Origin: JANPJV01 sp031425695
GTDB taxonomy: Bacteria; Pseudomonadota; Gammaproteobacteria; Xanthomonadales; SZUA-5
Assembly (NCBI GenBank): GCA_031425695.1
Contig: JANPJV010000076.1
Span: 1 to 64,000 of the forward strand
Reading direction: 5' to 3'
DNA: 64,000 nt
The notes under the pieces were generated by a model, which was not told the DNA's origin, searched no databases, and saw only the letters and a list, made by a program, of their open reading frames with translations. Position numbers and translations under genes: made by a program. This document shows, in pieces, positions 23,263 to 30,684 of this stretch; positions within the stretch are counted from its first letter, which is position 1, and the number at the start of each line of letters is the position of its first letter.

Positions 23263-24883
23263 ACCCATTGCATCGCGGCTGCTCGAAGACGCCGGCTCCA
23301 ACTATGTTTCCGAGCGCAAGATCTATCCCCGCGATGTCAGGGGTCGTTTCGACCGGCTGCGCACCTTGGCGGTGTTCTGGCTGCTCGGCATGTACTACAG
23401 CTTCGCCTGGTTGCGCTGGGATGGTCGCCAGGCCGTGCTGTTCGACTTGCCCGCACGCAAGTTCCACATATTCGCGCTCACGTTCTGGCCGCAGGACTTC
23501 GTGTTCCTCGCCCTGCTGCTGATCATCCTGGCACTGGCGCTGTTCTTCTTCACCGCGCTGGCCGGCCGTCTCTGGTGTGGTTATGCGTGTCCGCAGACAG
23601 TCTGGACCGAGGTCTTCCTCAAGATCGAACACTGGATCGAGGGCGATCGAGGCGCGCGCATGAAGCTTGACGCCCGCCCCTGGAACCGCGACAAGCTGCT
23701 GCGCAAGTCTGCCAAGCACATCGTGTGGATGTTGCTGGCGCTGTGGACGGGATTCACTTTCGTCGGCTACTTCACGCCAATTGCCGATCTCGGCGCGCGC
23801 CTGCCGTCCCTGCAGTGGAACGGCTGGGAGACGTTCTGGGTGCTCTTCTACGGCTTTGCCACCTGGGGCAATGCGGGTTTCCTGCGCGAGCAGGTGTGCA
23901 AGTACATGTGCCCCTATGCGCGCTTCCAGAGCGCGATGTTCGACCGCGACACGTTGATCATTGCCTACGATCCGCTGCGCGGCGAACCGCGCGGTTCCCG
24001 CAAGCGCGGCCTGCCCAGCGTGCTCGAGCGTGCCCGCGGGCTCATCGATCGGGCACTTGCCTATGGGTTCGTGTTTCGGGCGGGGCGGCATGTAGCGGCG
24101 GCGGATGCGCAGGCGGAGGCCAATGCCAGAAGCATCGCGGCCATGGCCGCTCCCACCCAAGGCAAAGGCATCGCGGCCATGGCCGCTCCCACCCAAGGCA
24201 CGAGCATCGCGGCCATGGCCGCTCCCACGGCGCTGATGAGCGACCCGCTGCCGCGTTTCCTGGGCGAGGAGCTCGGCGACTGCATCGATTGCACCTTGTG
24301 CGTCCAGGTGTGCCCGACCGGCATCGATATCCGCAACGGGCTGCAGTACGAATGCATTGCCTGCGGCCTGTGCGTGGATGCATGCGATTCGGTCATGGAC
24401 AAGATGCAGTACCCGCACGGCCTGATTCGCTATTCGACGCAGAATGCGATCGACAACCAGCCGAGCCGCGTCCTGCGCCCACGCATTTTCGTCTACGGGC
24501 TGCTGTTGCTGGCGATGACCGCGGGCTGGGCGATTGGCATCAGCACCCGCGATCCTTTGATTGCCGAAGTACTGCGCGACCGCAATGCGCTCTATCGCGA
24601 AACCAGCGCGGGCATCGCCAACGGCTATACGCTCAAGCTGGTCAACAAGCGCCGCGAGGCGCGCACGCTGGTGGTGCGCCTGGCCGACAATGCCGCGGGC
24701 ATCATTCTGGCCGAGGGGCAACTGACCCTGCAGCTGGAACCCGAACAGGTAATGGCGGCGCCGGTCGAGCTGGTCAGTCGCAACGCAGCCAGTGGACGGC
24801 AACCGGTGGTCTTCCTGATCGAAGACACGGATGGGACCTTGCGGGCGCGCATCGACAGCAGCTTTTTCGGGCCAGTCCGATGA
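23255..24883 (+). CDS. ccoG: CcoG/RdxA membrane ferredoxin with repeat-expanded linker
   Basis: A 542-residue inner-membrane iron-sulphur protein that reduces Cu(II) for cbb3 oxidase assembly. N-terminal helices, CGYACPQTVW and CKYMCPYARF, two ferredoxin clusters (DCIDCTLCVQVCP and ECIACGLCVDAC), a further helix and a C-terminal immunoglobulin-like domain are all present. GTG at 23255 is used, overlapping the previous gene. Between the membrane part and the ferredoxin domain there is a segment of roughly 80-100 extra residues that includes three copies of IAAMAAPTQG from 36-bp DNA repeats. Related proteins have a short link here. Confidence 0.92.
   Translation: MGRPIASRLLEDAGSNYVSERKIYPRDVRGRFDRLRTLAVFWLLGMYYSFAWLRWDGRQAVLFDLPARKFHIFALTFWPQDFVFLALLLIILALALFFFTALAGRLWCGYACPQTVWTEVFLKIEHWIEGDRGARMKLDARPWNRDKLLRKSAKHIVWMLLALWTGFTFVGYFTPIADLGARLPSLQWNGWETFWVLFYGFATWGNAGFLREQVCKYMCPYARFQSAMFDRDTLIIAYDPLRGEPRGSRKRGLPSVLERARGLIDRALAYGFVFRAGRHVAAADAQAEANARSIAAMAAPTQGKGIAAMAAPTQGTSIAAMAAPTALMSDPLPRFLGEELGDCIDCTLCVQVCPTGIDIRNGLQYECIACGLCVDACDSVMDKMQYPHGLIRYSTQNAIDNQPSRVLRPRIFVYGLLLLAMTAGWAIGISTRDPLIAEVLRDRNALYRETSAGIANGYTLKLVNKRREARTLVVRLADNAAGIILAEGQLTLQLEPEQVMAAPVELVSRNAASGRQPVVFLIEDTDGTLRARIDSSFFGPVR
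24134..24229. repeat. In-frame 36-bp tandem repeats in ccoG
   Basis: Three units begin at 24134, 24170 and 24206. Each holds the palindrome GCGGCCATGGCCGC followed by TCCCAC, an interspersed-repeat motif. The 36-bp period is exactly 12 codons, so each unit adds one 12-residue block. Confidence 0.9.
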
Positions 24884-25548
24884 GCAAGCCGGTTGCTGAG
24901 CGCGCCTGGTCGCAGCCGATTCTTTGGCTGGTGCTGGCGCTGCCGGCGGCGATGGTCGTGGCCGGCGTGTTCATGGTGCGCAGCGCGATCGGCATGGGCA
25001 GTACCGATGCCACCACCGATCGTGTTCTCAAGACTGCACAGGTGCAGACCACGGACCTGACGGCCGACCTCAACGCACGCGACGCCGGCCTCATGGCGCA
25101 GCTGCAACTGGTGGACGGCTTCATTGAAGTGGTCCCGACCGCCGGCGTGTTTGCACGCGCGCAGCCACTCACCCTGCTGCTGCGCCATCCGATCGATACG
25201 AGGGCCGATCGCGTGTTGCAAATGCAGCCCGACGCGCGTCGTTGGCGGGTCGCGTACACCGCCGATAGCAAGCACGACTGGCTGCTCGAGCTGCGCCCCG
25301 CCGACGGTCGCTGGCGTCTGCAGGGGCGTTGGGTGCGGGGAAATTCAGGGGCGCGATTGCAGTCATCGCTACGCGTGGGCAGTGTTGCTCTCGTAGGTCA
25401 TGTTGCCCGAGAACGCGGCAGGAGGGCGGTGCCTTTGGTAGGTCATGTTGCCCGCGCCAGCGGGCTACTTGACATGTCACCGACGGTGAAAGGCCGTCAA
25501 GTAGCCCGCGTTCGCGGGCAACATGACCTACGAGAGCACTCGCGATGA
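24880..25548 (+). CDS. ccoH: FixH/CcoH assembly protein with a tail read from a repeat
   Basis: A 222-residue single-helix protein (PILWLVLALPAAMVVAGVFMV) with a periplasmic beta domain, needed for cbb3 assembly. ATG overlaps the ccoG stop. The normal fold ends at about WRLQGRWVRGN (residue 155); the remaining 60 or so residues are read through family A copy 6, which stays open for 139 bp and stops at TGA that overlaps the ccoI ATG. The insertion has thus kept ccoH-ccoI coupling. Confidence 0.88.
   Translation: MSKPVAERAWSQPILWLVLALPAAMVVAGVFMVRSAIGMGSTDATTDRVLKTAQVQTTDLTADLNARDAGLMAQLQLVDGFIEVVPTAGVFARAQPLTLLLRHPIDTRADRVLQMQPDARRWRVAYTADSKHDWLLELRPADGRWRLQGRWVRGNSGARLQSSLRVGSVALVGHVARERGRRAVPLVGHVARASGLLDMSPTVKGRQVARVRGQHDLREHSR
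25393..25531. repeat. Family A nested inverted repeat, copy 6, inside the ccoH frame
   Basis: Two left-hand starts GTAGGTCATGTTGCCCG (25393 and 25438), inner arms GCGGGCTACTTGAC / GTCAAGTAGCCCGC, and the right arm GCGGGCAACATGACCTAC. It is transcribed and translated as the end of CcoH. Confidence 0.85.
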
Positions 25549-28022
25549 GCGCGCTCCAACCCTGCCGCCACTGCGGCGAACCGCTGCCAGCAGCCGCCAC
25601 CACCGAGCTCTTCTGCTGTGCCGGTTGCGCTGCCGCCGCGCAATGGATCGAAGCCGCCGAGCTCGCCGACTATTACCGTCTGCGCACGCAGGCAGCCGGA
25701 AAGGTCGACGCCAGCGACCCCGACTTCAGGGTCTGGGACCGCATTGATCTGCAGTCCGAGCACGCGCTCGAGGTCGCGGGCGGGCGCGAGATTACGGTGC
25801 TCACCGACGGCATGCGCTGCGCCGCCTGCGCATGGCTGATCGATCGCGCGCTCAGCCGCGAACCGGGCGTGGTCGAGTGCTCCGCCAATGCCGTGACCGG
25901 ACGTATCCGGCTGGTCTGGGATCCAGTGCGCGGGCGCTTGTCGGATGCGCTCGCGCGCCTCGCCAGTCTCGGCTACCGGCCTTTCCTCGCTGGCGGCGCA
26001 GCGCGTGAGCAGGAGCAACGGCGCCAGCGCAACCGGGAACTGGCGCGCATCGGCGTGGCTGCACTCGGAGCCATGCAGGCGATGATGCTGGCCGAGGTCC
26101 TCTATCTCGACATCGATGCCACCATGGACCTGGCGACGCGAGATTTTTTCCGCTGGATCACCTTGCTGGTGTCGACACCGGTGGTCTTCTATGCCGGCTG
26201 GCCCTTCATCCTCGGTGCCTGGCGCGAGCTGCGTCACGGGCTGCCGGGCATGGACACGCTGGTCGCGTTCTCCAGTCTGCTGGCCTTGTTCGCGAGCGCC
26301 TGGGAGACCGTGCAAGGCGGCCCGCAGGTCTGGTACGACGCTGCCGTCATGTTCGTCTTCCTGCTGCTTGCCGCACGCATGCTCGAAGCGCGCACACGCT
26401 TGGCCGCCAACGCCCAGGTCGATGCGCTGGCGCGGGCGCGGCCGGCGTTCGCCACGCGCATCACTGCGGATGGCGCAGCCGAATTGGTGCCACTGGCAGC
26501 GCTGGATGTTGGTGATCTGGTGCGGGTTGCTGCGGGCGAAGTGCTGCCCGCCGATGGACTATTGCAGGAGCCCGCAGCGAACTTCGAGGAAGCCTTGCTG
26601 ACTGGCGAATCACTGCCGGTCGCGCACAGCGACGGCGACCTCGTGTATGCCGGGAGCTTGTGCCGAGACCGCCCGGTGCGGCTGCTCGTCAGCGCGGTCG
26701 GCACGCACACGCGGCTGTCGCAACTGGTGCGCCTGGTGGAGCAAGCGCAGGCGCAGCGCCCAGCGCTGGCGCGGGTCGCCGACCGCATCGCTGCGGTGGT
26801 CATCATCGTGTTGCTGCTGTCGTCCGCGCTGGTCTACTTTGCCTGGCGCGCGCATGCGCCGGAGCTCGCCTTCCAGACCACGCTGGCGATGCTGGTGATC
26901 AGCTGCCCCTGCGCGCTCTCGTTGGCGGTGCCGGCGGCCTTTGCTGCCGCGCACGGGGCGCTCGCGCGCATCGGCGTGCTGGCCGTCCGCCCGGATGCAC
27001 TGACACGCCTCGCGCGCGTCACCGATATCGTGTTCGACAAGACCGGCACGCTCACGGATGCGCAGGCGCGGCTCGACCGCTGCGAGATCTTCGGCGACCT
27101 GTGGGTTCGGACCTTGTCCGAACGCTTTTCTACCAACCTTTCCGTCGATCAAGCCCTGCGCATTGCGACTGCGCTGGAACAGGGCGAAACCCATCCGCTG
27201 GCAACGGTGTTTCAGGCGCACGAACCTGAGTGCCGGGACTCGGGACTCGGGACTCGGGACTCGCGAGCGACATCTGCGACGCAACGCGCGATCGAGCGAA
27301 AACTGGTCCCGGGCCAGGGTGTCGAAGGCATCGTCGACGGGCGACACTGGCGCCTCGGCCAGGCCGGCTATGCCGCTGGCCGCAGCGACGACGGCGCACT
27401 CTGGCTCGGCGATGGCGTGCAGGCATACGCACGCTTCTGCATCGGCGAACAGCCGCGAACAGACGCCGCATCGGCGATCAATCGCCTGCGCACGCTGGGA
27501 CTGCGAATCCATCTCGCCAGTGGCGATGCCAACGCGCGCGTCCAATCGCTCGCACGCACACTTGGCATCGACGCCGCACGTTCGCGTCAATCGCCGCAGG
27601 ACAAGCTGCGCTTCGTCCGCGGCCTGCAGGCGCAAGGCGCAATCGTCGGCATGATCGGCGATGGTCTCAACGACGCACCGGTGCTTGCCGGCGCCGATGT
27701 CTCGATGAGCTTCGGCGCCGGCGCGGCGCTGGCACAGCGATCGAGCGACCTGGTGCTCACCGGCAGCCTGCTCGGGCGCATTCCCGAAGCGATCATGATC
27801 GCGCGACGCACGCGCCGGATCGTTCGCCAGAACTTTGCGTGGGCGCTCGGCTACAACCTGCTGGCCTTGCCGCTGGCGGCGACTGGACAGGTCGAACCGT
27901 GGCTCGCCGCGCTCGGCATGGCGCTGTCCTCGCTGCTGGTCACTCTGAATTCGCTCCGACTCGCGCGCGCACCGCGCGTGGCTCCACCCAGCGTGCATCC
28001 CGCGATGGCGGTGGCCACATGA
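25545..28022 (+). CDS. ccoI: Copper-exporting P1B-type ATPase for cbb3 assembly
   Basis: An 825-residue inner-membrane ATPase that delivers copper for CcoN. In order: a Cys-rich N-terminal zinc-like module (CRHCGEPLP, FCCAGC), an HMA domain with RCAACAW, eight helices with SCPCALS, the phosphorylation motif DKTGTLT, and MIGDGLNDAP. Between DKTGTLT and the nucleotide domain a family B repeat encodes DLWVRTLSERF (27101-27129), and further on four GGGACTC heptamers encode GLGTRDS. Both insertions keep the frame. Start and stop overlap ccoH and ccoS as ATGA. Confidence 0.92.
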   Translation: MSALQPCRHCGEPLPAAATTELFCCAGCAAAAQWIEAAELADYYRLRTQAAGKVDASDPDFRVWDRIDLQSEHALEVAGGREITVLTDGMRCAACAWLIDRALSREPGVVECSANAVTGRIRLVWDPVRGRLSDALARLASLGYRPFLAGGAAREQEQRRQRNRELARIGVAALGAMQAMMLAEVLYLDIDATMDLATRDFFRWITLLVSTPVVFYAGWPFILGAWRELRHGLPGMDTLVAFSSLLALFASAWETVQGGPQVWYDAAVMFVFLLLAARMLEARTRLAANAQVDALARARPAFATRITADGAAELVPLAALDVGDLVRVAAGEVLPADGLLQEPAANFEEALLTGESLPVAHSDGDLVYAGSLCRDRPVRLLVSAVGTHTRLSQLVRLVEQAQAQRPALARVADRIAAVVIIVLLLSSALVYFAWRAHAPELAFQTTLAMLVISCPCALSLAVPAAFAAAHGALARIGVLAVRPDALTRLARVTDIVFDKTGTLTDAQARLDRCEIFGDLWVRTLSERFSTNLSVDQALRIATALEQGETHPLATVFQAHEPECRDSGLGTRDSRATSATQRAIERKLVPGQGVEGIVDGRHWRLGQAGYAAGRSDDGALWLGDGVQAYARFCIGEQPRTDAASAINRLRTLGLRIHLASGDANARVQSLARTLGIDAARSRQSPQDKLRFVRGLQAQGAIVGMIGDGLNDAPVLAGADVSMSFGAGAALAQRSSDLVLTGSLLGRIPEAIMIARRTRRIVRQNFAWALGYNLLALPLAATGQVEPWLAALGMALSSLLVTLNSLRLARAPRVAPPSVHPAMAVAT
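27101..27129. repeat. Family B repeat inside ccoI
   Basis: GTGGGTTCGGACCTTGTCCG followed by AACGCTTTT equals the leading copy at 11967. It lies in the cytoplasmic loop about 20 codons after DKTGTLT. Confidence 0.85.
27235..27262. repeat. Four GGGACTC heptamers inside ccoI
   Basis: GGGACTC is repeated four times without interruption, a 28-bp tract. A change of one unit would shift the frame, so the tract is a possible slippage site. Confidence 0.8.
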
Positions 28023-28354
28023 ATATCCTGCTGCTGCTGATTCCGGTCAGCCTGTTGCTTCTGCTCGCCGCCATGCTGGCCTTCGTCTGGGCGCTGCGTG
28101 CGGGGCAATTCGAGGACATGGATACGCCGGCGTTGGATGTGCTGGTGGAGCCTGTCTTGCTCCCCTCTCCCCTGCTTCTGGGGAGAGGGGCCGGGGGAGA
28201 GGGCGCTTTCTCCTCCCAAAGCGCCCTCTCCGGCCCGCCAGCGCAGCTGCCGGGCGTTCGAGCTCGCGCGCCGCATGCGGCGCAAGCGTGCCAGCTCTCA
28301 CCCCCCGACCCCTCTCCCGCTTCGCGGGAGAGGGTAGCAAAACATGCCCCTTGA
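28019..28354 (+). CDS. ccoS: CcoS assembly protein with repeat-derived tail
   Basis: CcoS is normally a 45-70-residue one-helix protein needed for haem and copper insertion in CcoN. Here the first 45 residues (MNILLLLIPVSLLLLLAAML helix, then GQFEDMDTPALDV) are typical. The last 66 are read through three hairpins at 28162-28334 and are rich in Pro, Ser, Ala and Arg. ATG overlaps the ccoI stop and the end overlaps the following gene by 11 bases. Confidence 0.85.
   Translation: MNILLLLIPVSLLLLLAAMLAFVWALRAGQFEDMDTPALDVLVEPVLLPSPLLLGRGAGGEGAFSSQSALSGPPAQLPGVRARAPHAAQACQLSPPDPSPASRERVAKHAP
28162..28334. repeat. Family E hairpins inside ccoS
   Basis: CCCCTCTCCCC / GGGGAGAGGGG (28162-28190), GGAGAGGGCGCTTT / AAAGCGCCCTCTCC (28196-28231) and CCCTCTCCCGC / GCGGGAGAGGG (28310-28334). 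These are the C/T-G/A rich hairpins common in Xanthomonas relatives. Confidence 0.8.
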
Positions 28355-29069
28355 CCTCCTCACCCTCACCGCCGCGCTGCTGAGCGGGTTGCTCGGCAGT
28401 GCTCACTGTGCGGCGATGTGCGGTGGCATCGCCACCAGTTTCGCCACGGTGCGCGCGCACGGCGGCTGGTGGGTGGCGGCGCAGCCCAATCTGGGCCGCA
28501 TCCTTGGCTATGGGCTGGCGGGATCGATTGCCGGCGCCTTCGGAAGTGGCATCGTCGCGGTCGCGCAAGACCCTTGGATCAGCATCGGCGCGCGCGTGCT
28601 GGTTGGGCTGGTGATGGTGGTGACGGCGTTGCGGTTGCTCGATCGCCGCGGTCGCCTGGCGCCGCTGGCCAGGCCAGGCGCACGCCTGTGGCAGTGGCTG
28701 CGACCGCTGCAGCGCGCGCTGTTGCCGGCCAACACGGCACCACGACGGCTGGCCCTCGGGATGCTCTGGGGCTGGATGCCGTGCGGGCTCAGCACCAGCC
28801 TGCTCACCGTGGCCTGGCTGCAGGCAGACGCGGCCAACGGCGCGTTCACCATGCTCGCCTTCGGCCTCGGCGGCCTGCCGGTGATGCTGCCGCTGACCTT
28901 TGCCGGCGCGCGCGTCGGACAGTTCCTGCATCGCGGCGCGTGGATACAATCGTTCGGCGCGCTCATTCTCGCGGCCGGCCTGCTGACCATCGCCGCACCC
29001 TGGCTGATGCATTACCCTGGTCTGCATTCGGCCCTCGTGGCACTGGGATGCGCGCATGGACCGGCGTGA
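28344..29069 (+). CDS. TauE/SafE-type membrane protein of the cco cluster (DsbD_2 family)
   Basis: A 241-residue inner-membrane protein with six or so helices. HCAAMCGG near residue 21 and WGWMPCGLSTSLL near 143 are the conserved Cys motifs of the family found with ccoGHIS genes, where a role in copper handling for the oxidase is likely. It is the last gene of the cco operon and overlaps ccoS. Not a sulphite exporter in the strict sense, despite the family name. Confidence 0.82.
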   Translation: MPLDLLTLTAALLSGLLGSAHCAAMCGGIATSFATVRAHGGWWVAAQPNLGRILGYGLAGSIAGAFGSGIVAVAQDPWISIGARVLVGLVMVVTALRLLDRRGRLAPLARPGARLWQWLRPLQRALLPANTAPRRLALGMLWGWMPCGLSTSLLTVAWLQADAANGAFTMLAFGLGGLPVMLPLTFAGARVGQFLHRGAWIQSFGALILAAGLLTIAAPWLMHYPGLHSALVALGCAHGPA

Positions 29070-29118
29070 TCCTGGGCTCGACTTGACGCGGACTCTTGCG
29101 GCCTCAGAATGCGGTCCG

Positions 29119-30406
29119 ATGGCTCCCAAAGTCGCCCCTCTGCGTTCGACTGCGCTGCTCGAAGCCATCATCGAGTCGGCACCGGTCGCGCTCATCGTGA
29201 GCGATCGCGCAGGGATCATGACCCTGGTCAATCGCGAAGCCGAGATCATGTTCGCCTACACGCGCGATGAGCTGATTGGCGCGTCGATCGACCTGCTGCT
29301 GCCGGCTGCGCTGCGGCATGGACACCCAGCGCTGCGTGCGAGCTTCCTGGCTCGGCCGATCGATCGCAAGATGGGGCAAGGGCGAGCGTTATCCGGGATG
29401 CGCAGCAACGGCACGATGGTGCCGATCGAAGTCGGGCTCACTCCGATCATGCTCGATGATCAGCTGTACGTGCTCAGCGTCATCGCGGACGTCACCGAGC
29501 GCCAGCGCCTGCTCGACGAGGTCACCACCGCCAAGGAAGCGCTGGAGGTGCGTGTCCACGAGCGCACTCTGGCGCTCGAACATGCCAACGCGGAAATGGA
29601 AGTCCTGCTCGCCAACCTGCGCCAGCAGGGTTTGGAGCTGGAACGCCTGAGCCGGCAGGATCCGCTCACCCGCCTGTCCAATCGCCGCGATCAAGGGACC
29701 CTCTGAACAAGTATCGCGGACCGCGTTGCAGCCCAAATCGCTTGCAGCTAGGCGCAGTCCGCAGGTCGTAGCTTCGCATCTACGGTGCCAAGGACTGGAA
29801 CGACGCTGCAGGCGATTTGGACCGCAACCCGGAGGGACGGTGGCTAGAACGTCCTCCAGCTTCGTCAGCCGCCTTGGCCAGAGCGCCCACTATGCCCTGC
29901 GGCGGTTTCCTCGCTGGCGAACGTTCTAGCCATCGTCGCGGCCGCGAGACTTGTCCAGAGGGTCCCTAGATGAGCGCCTCGCTGCGGAAATCGAGCGCTG
30001 CATTCGCAGTGACGGTGTGCTCTCGGTGGCCATGCTCGATCTCGACAACTTCAAGGCCGTCAACGACCGCTTCGGGCATGCACTCGGCGACGTCGTGCTT
30101 ACCGAGTCCGCCAAGCTGTTTCGCGATCAATGTCGCGTCATCGACATCGTCGCCCGCTATGGCGGTGAGGAATTCGTCCTCGTGTTTCCCGGGACCGATG
30201 GACACGCCGCAGCCGCGGTGTGCGAGCGCATCCGCACCCATCTGGCCGTGCTGGACTGGGAGAAGCTCCACGCCGGACTGGCGGTGGCCGTGAGTGCGGG
30301 GATCGCGCAATGGCATCCGGGCATGGACGCCAATACGCTCTTGTCCGAAGCGGACGAGCAGCTTTACAAGGCTAAATCGGCCGGGCGAAATCAGGTCGTG
30401 TTTTAA
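29119..30406 (+). pseudogene. PAS-GGDEF diguanylate cyclase interrupted by a MITE-like element
   Basis: The left part (29119-29706) encodes a PAS domain (LIVSDRAGIMTLVNREAEIM) and a coiled-coil ending DPLTRLSNRRD. The right part (29970-30406) resumes with ERLAAEIERC and carries DLDNFKAVNDRFGH and YGGEEFV, an intact GGDEF-type active site, plus the closing LYKAKSAGRNQVVF. A 278-bp insertion introduces a stop and breaks the frame. A TTG at 29951 in the right terminal repeat could restart translation and give a lone GGDEF domain. The gene stands 50 bp after the cco cluster. Confidence 0.85.
29692..29969. mobile_element. MITE-like non-autonomous element, 278 bp
   Basis: Terminal inverted repeats of 21 bp (C[AT]AGGGACCCTCTG[AG]ACAAGT; 29692-29712 and 29949-29969, two mismatches) with a 2-bp AT duplication on the flanks. 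Removing it restores the GGDEF frame exactly (CGCCGCGATGAGCGC). Internal inverted pairs (CCAAATCGCTTGCAGC at 29733 with its complement at 29805; GGCTAGAACGT at 29842 with its complement at 29922) give it a branched fold. It has no transposase gene. Confidence 0.8.
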
Positions 30407-30429
30407 CGCGGTGTTGATTGTTTGGTGTG

Positions 30430-30600
30430 GGTGTTTGTGTACAAAGCGGTCCGTGCTGCTGCCACATGATCGATGGCGCGCTGGCGTGATCGAACCATCG
30501 ACCGGTACCAGGACCAGCTTGCGCACCAAGGCTTCAGGAGCGAGCGCAGCGTTCTCCGGGCTGGTGCAATCGCTGCGATGCCCGGTCAGCATCGGCATCG
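30430..30600 (-). pseudogene. Decayed universal stress protein fragment
   Basis: On the minus strand one frame reads PENAALAPEALVRKLVLVPV followed by DGS; after a frameshift another reads RQRAIDHVAAAR. Both match, in order, the middle of the double-domain stress protein at 59115-60041 (PENAALAPAGKARRLTLVPV, DGS, then NRAIDHVIAEAG). It is a remnant of a second such gene. The rest of 30407-30684 holds no intact gene. Confidence 0.7.
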
Positions 30601-30684
30601 GCATCGGCATGCCGGCAGAGCGACCGCGTGGAGACCTTGGTCGCGATCGCGCCACCCGTGCGCGCCTCCTGGGCGACGCTCTAC

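Noticed and set aside
29966..30655. Long minus-strand frame over the GGDEF domain and usp remnant
   Set aside because: The left part is the antisense of the GGDEF domain; only a short right part resembles a stress protein, and it shifts frame.
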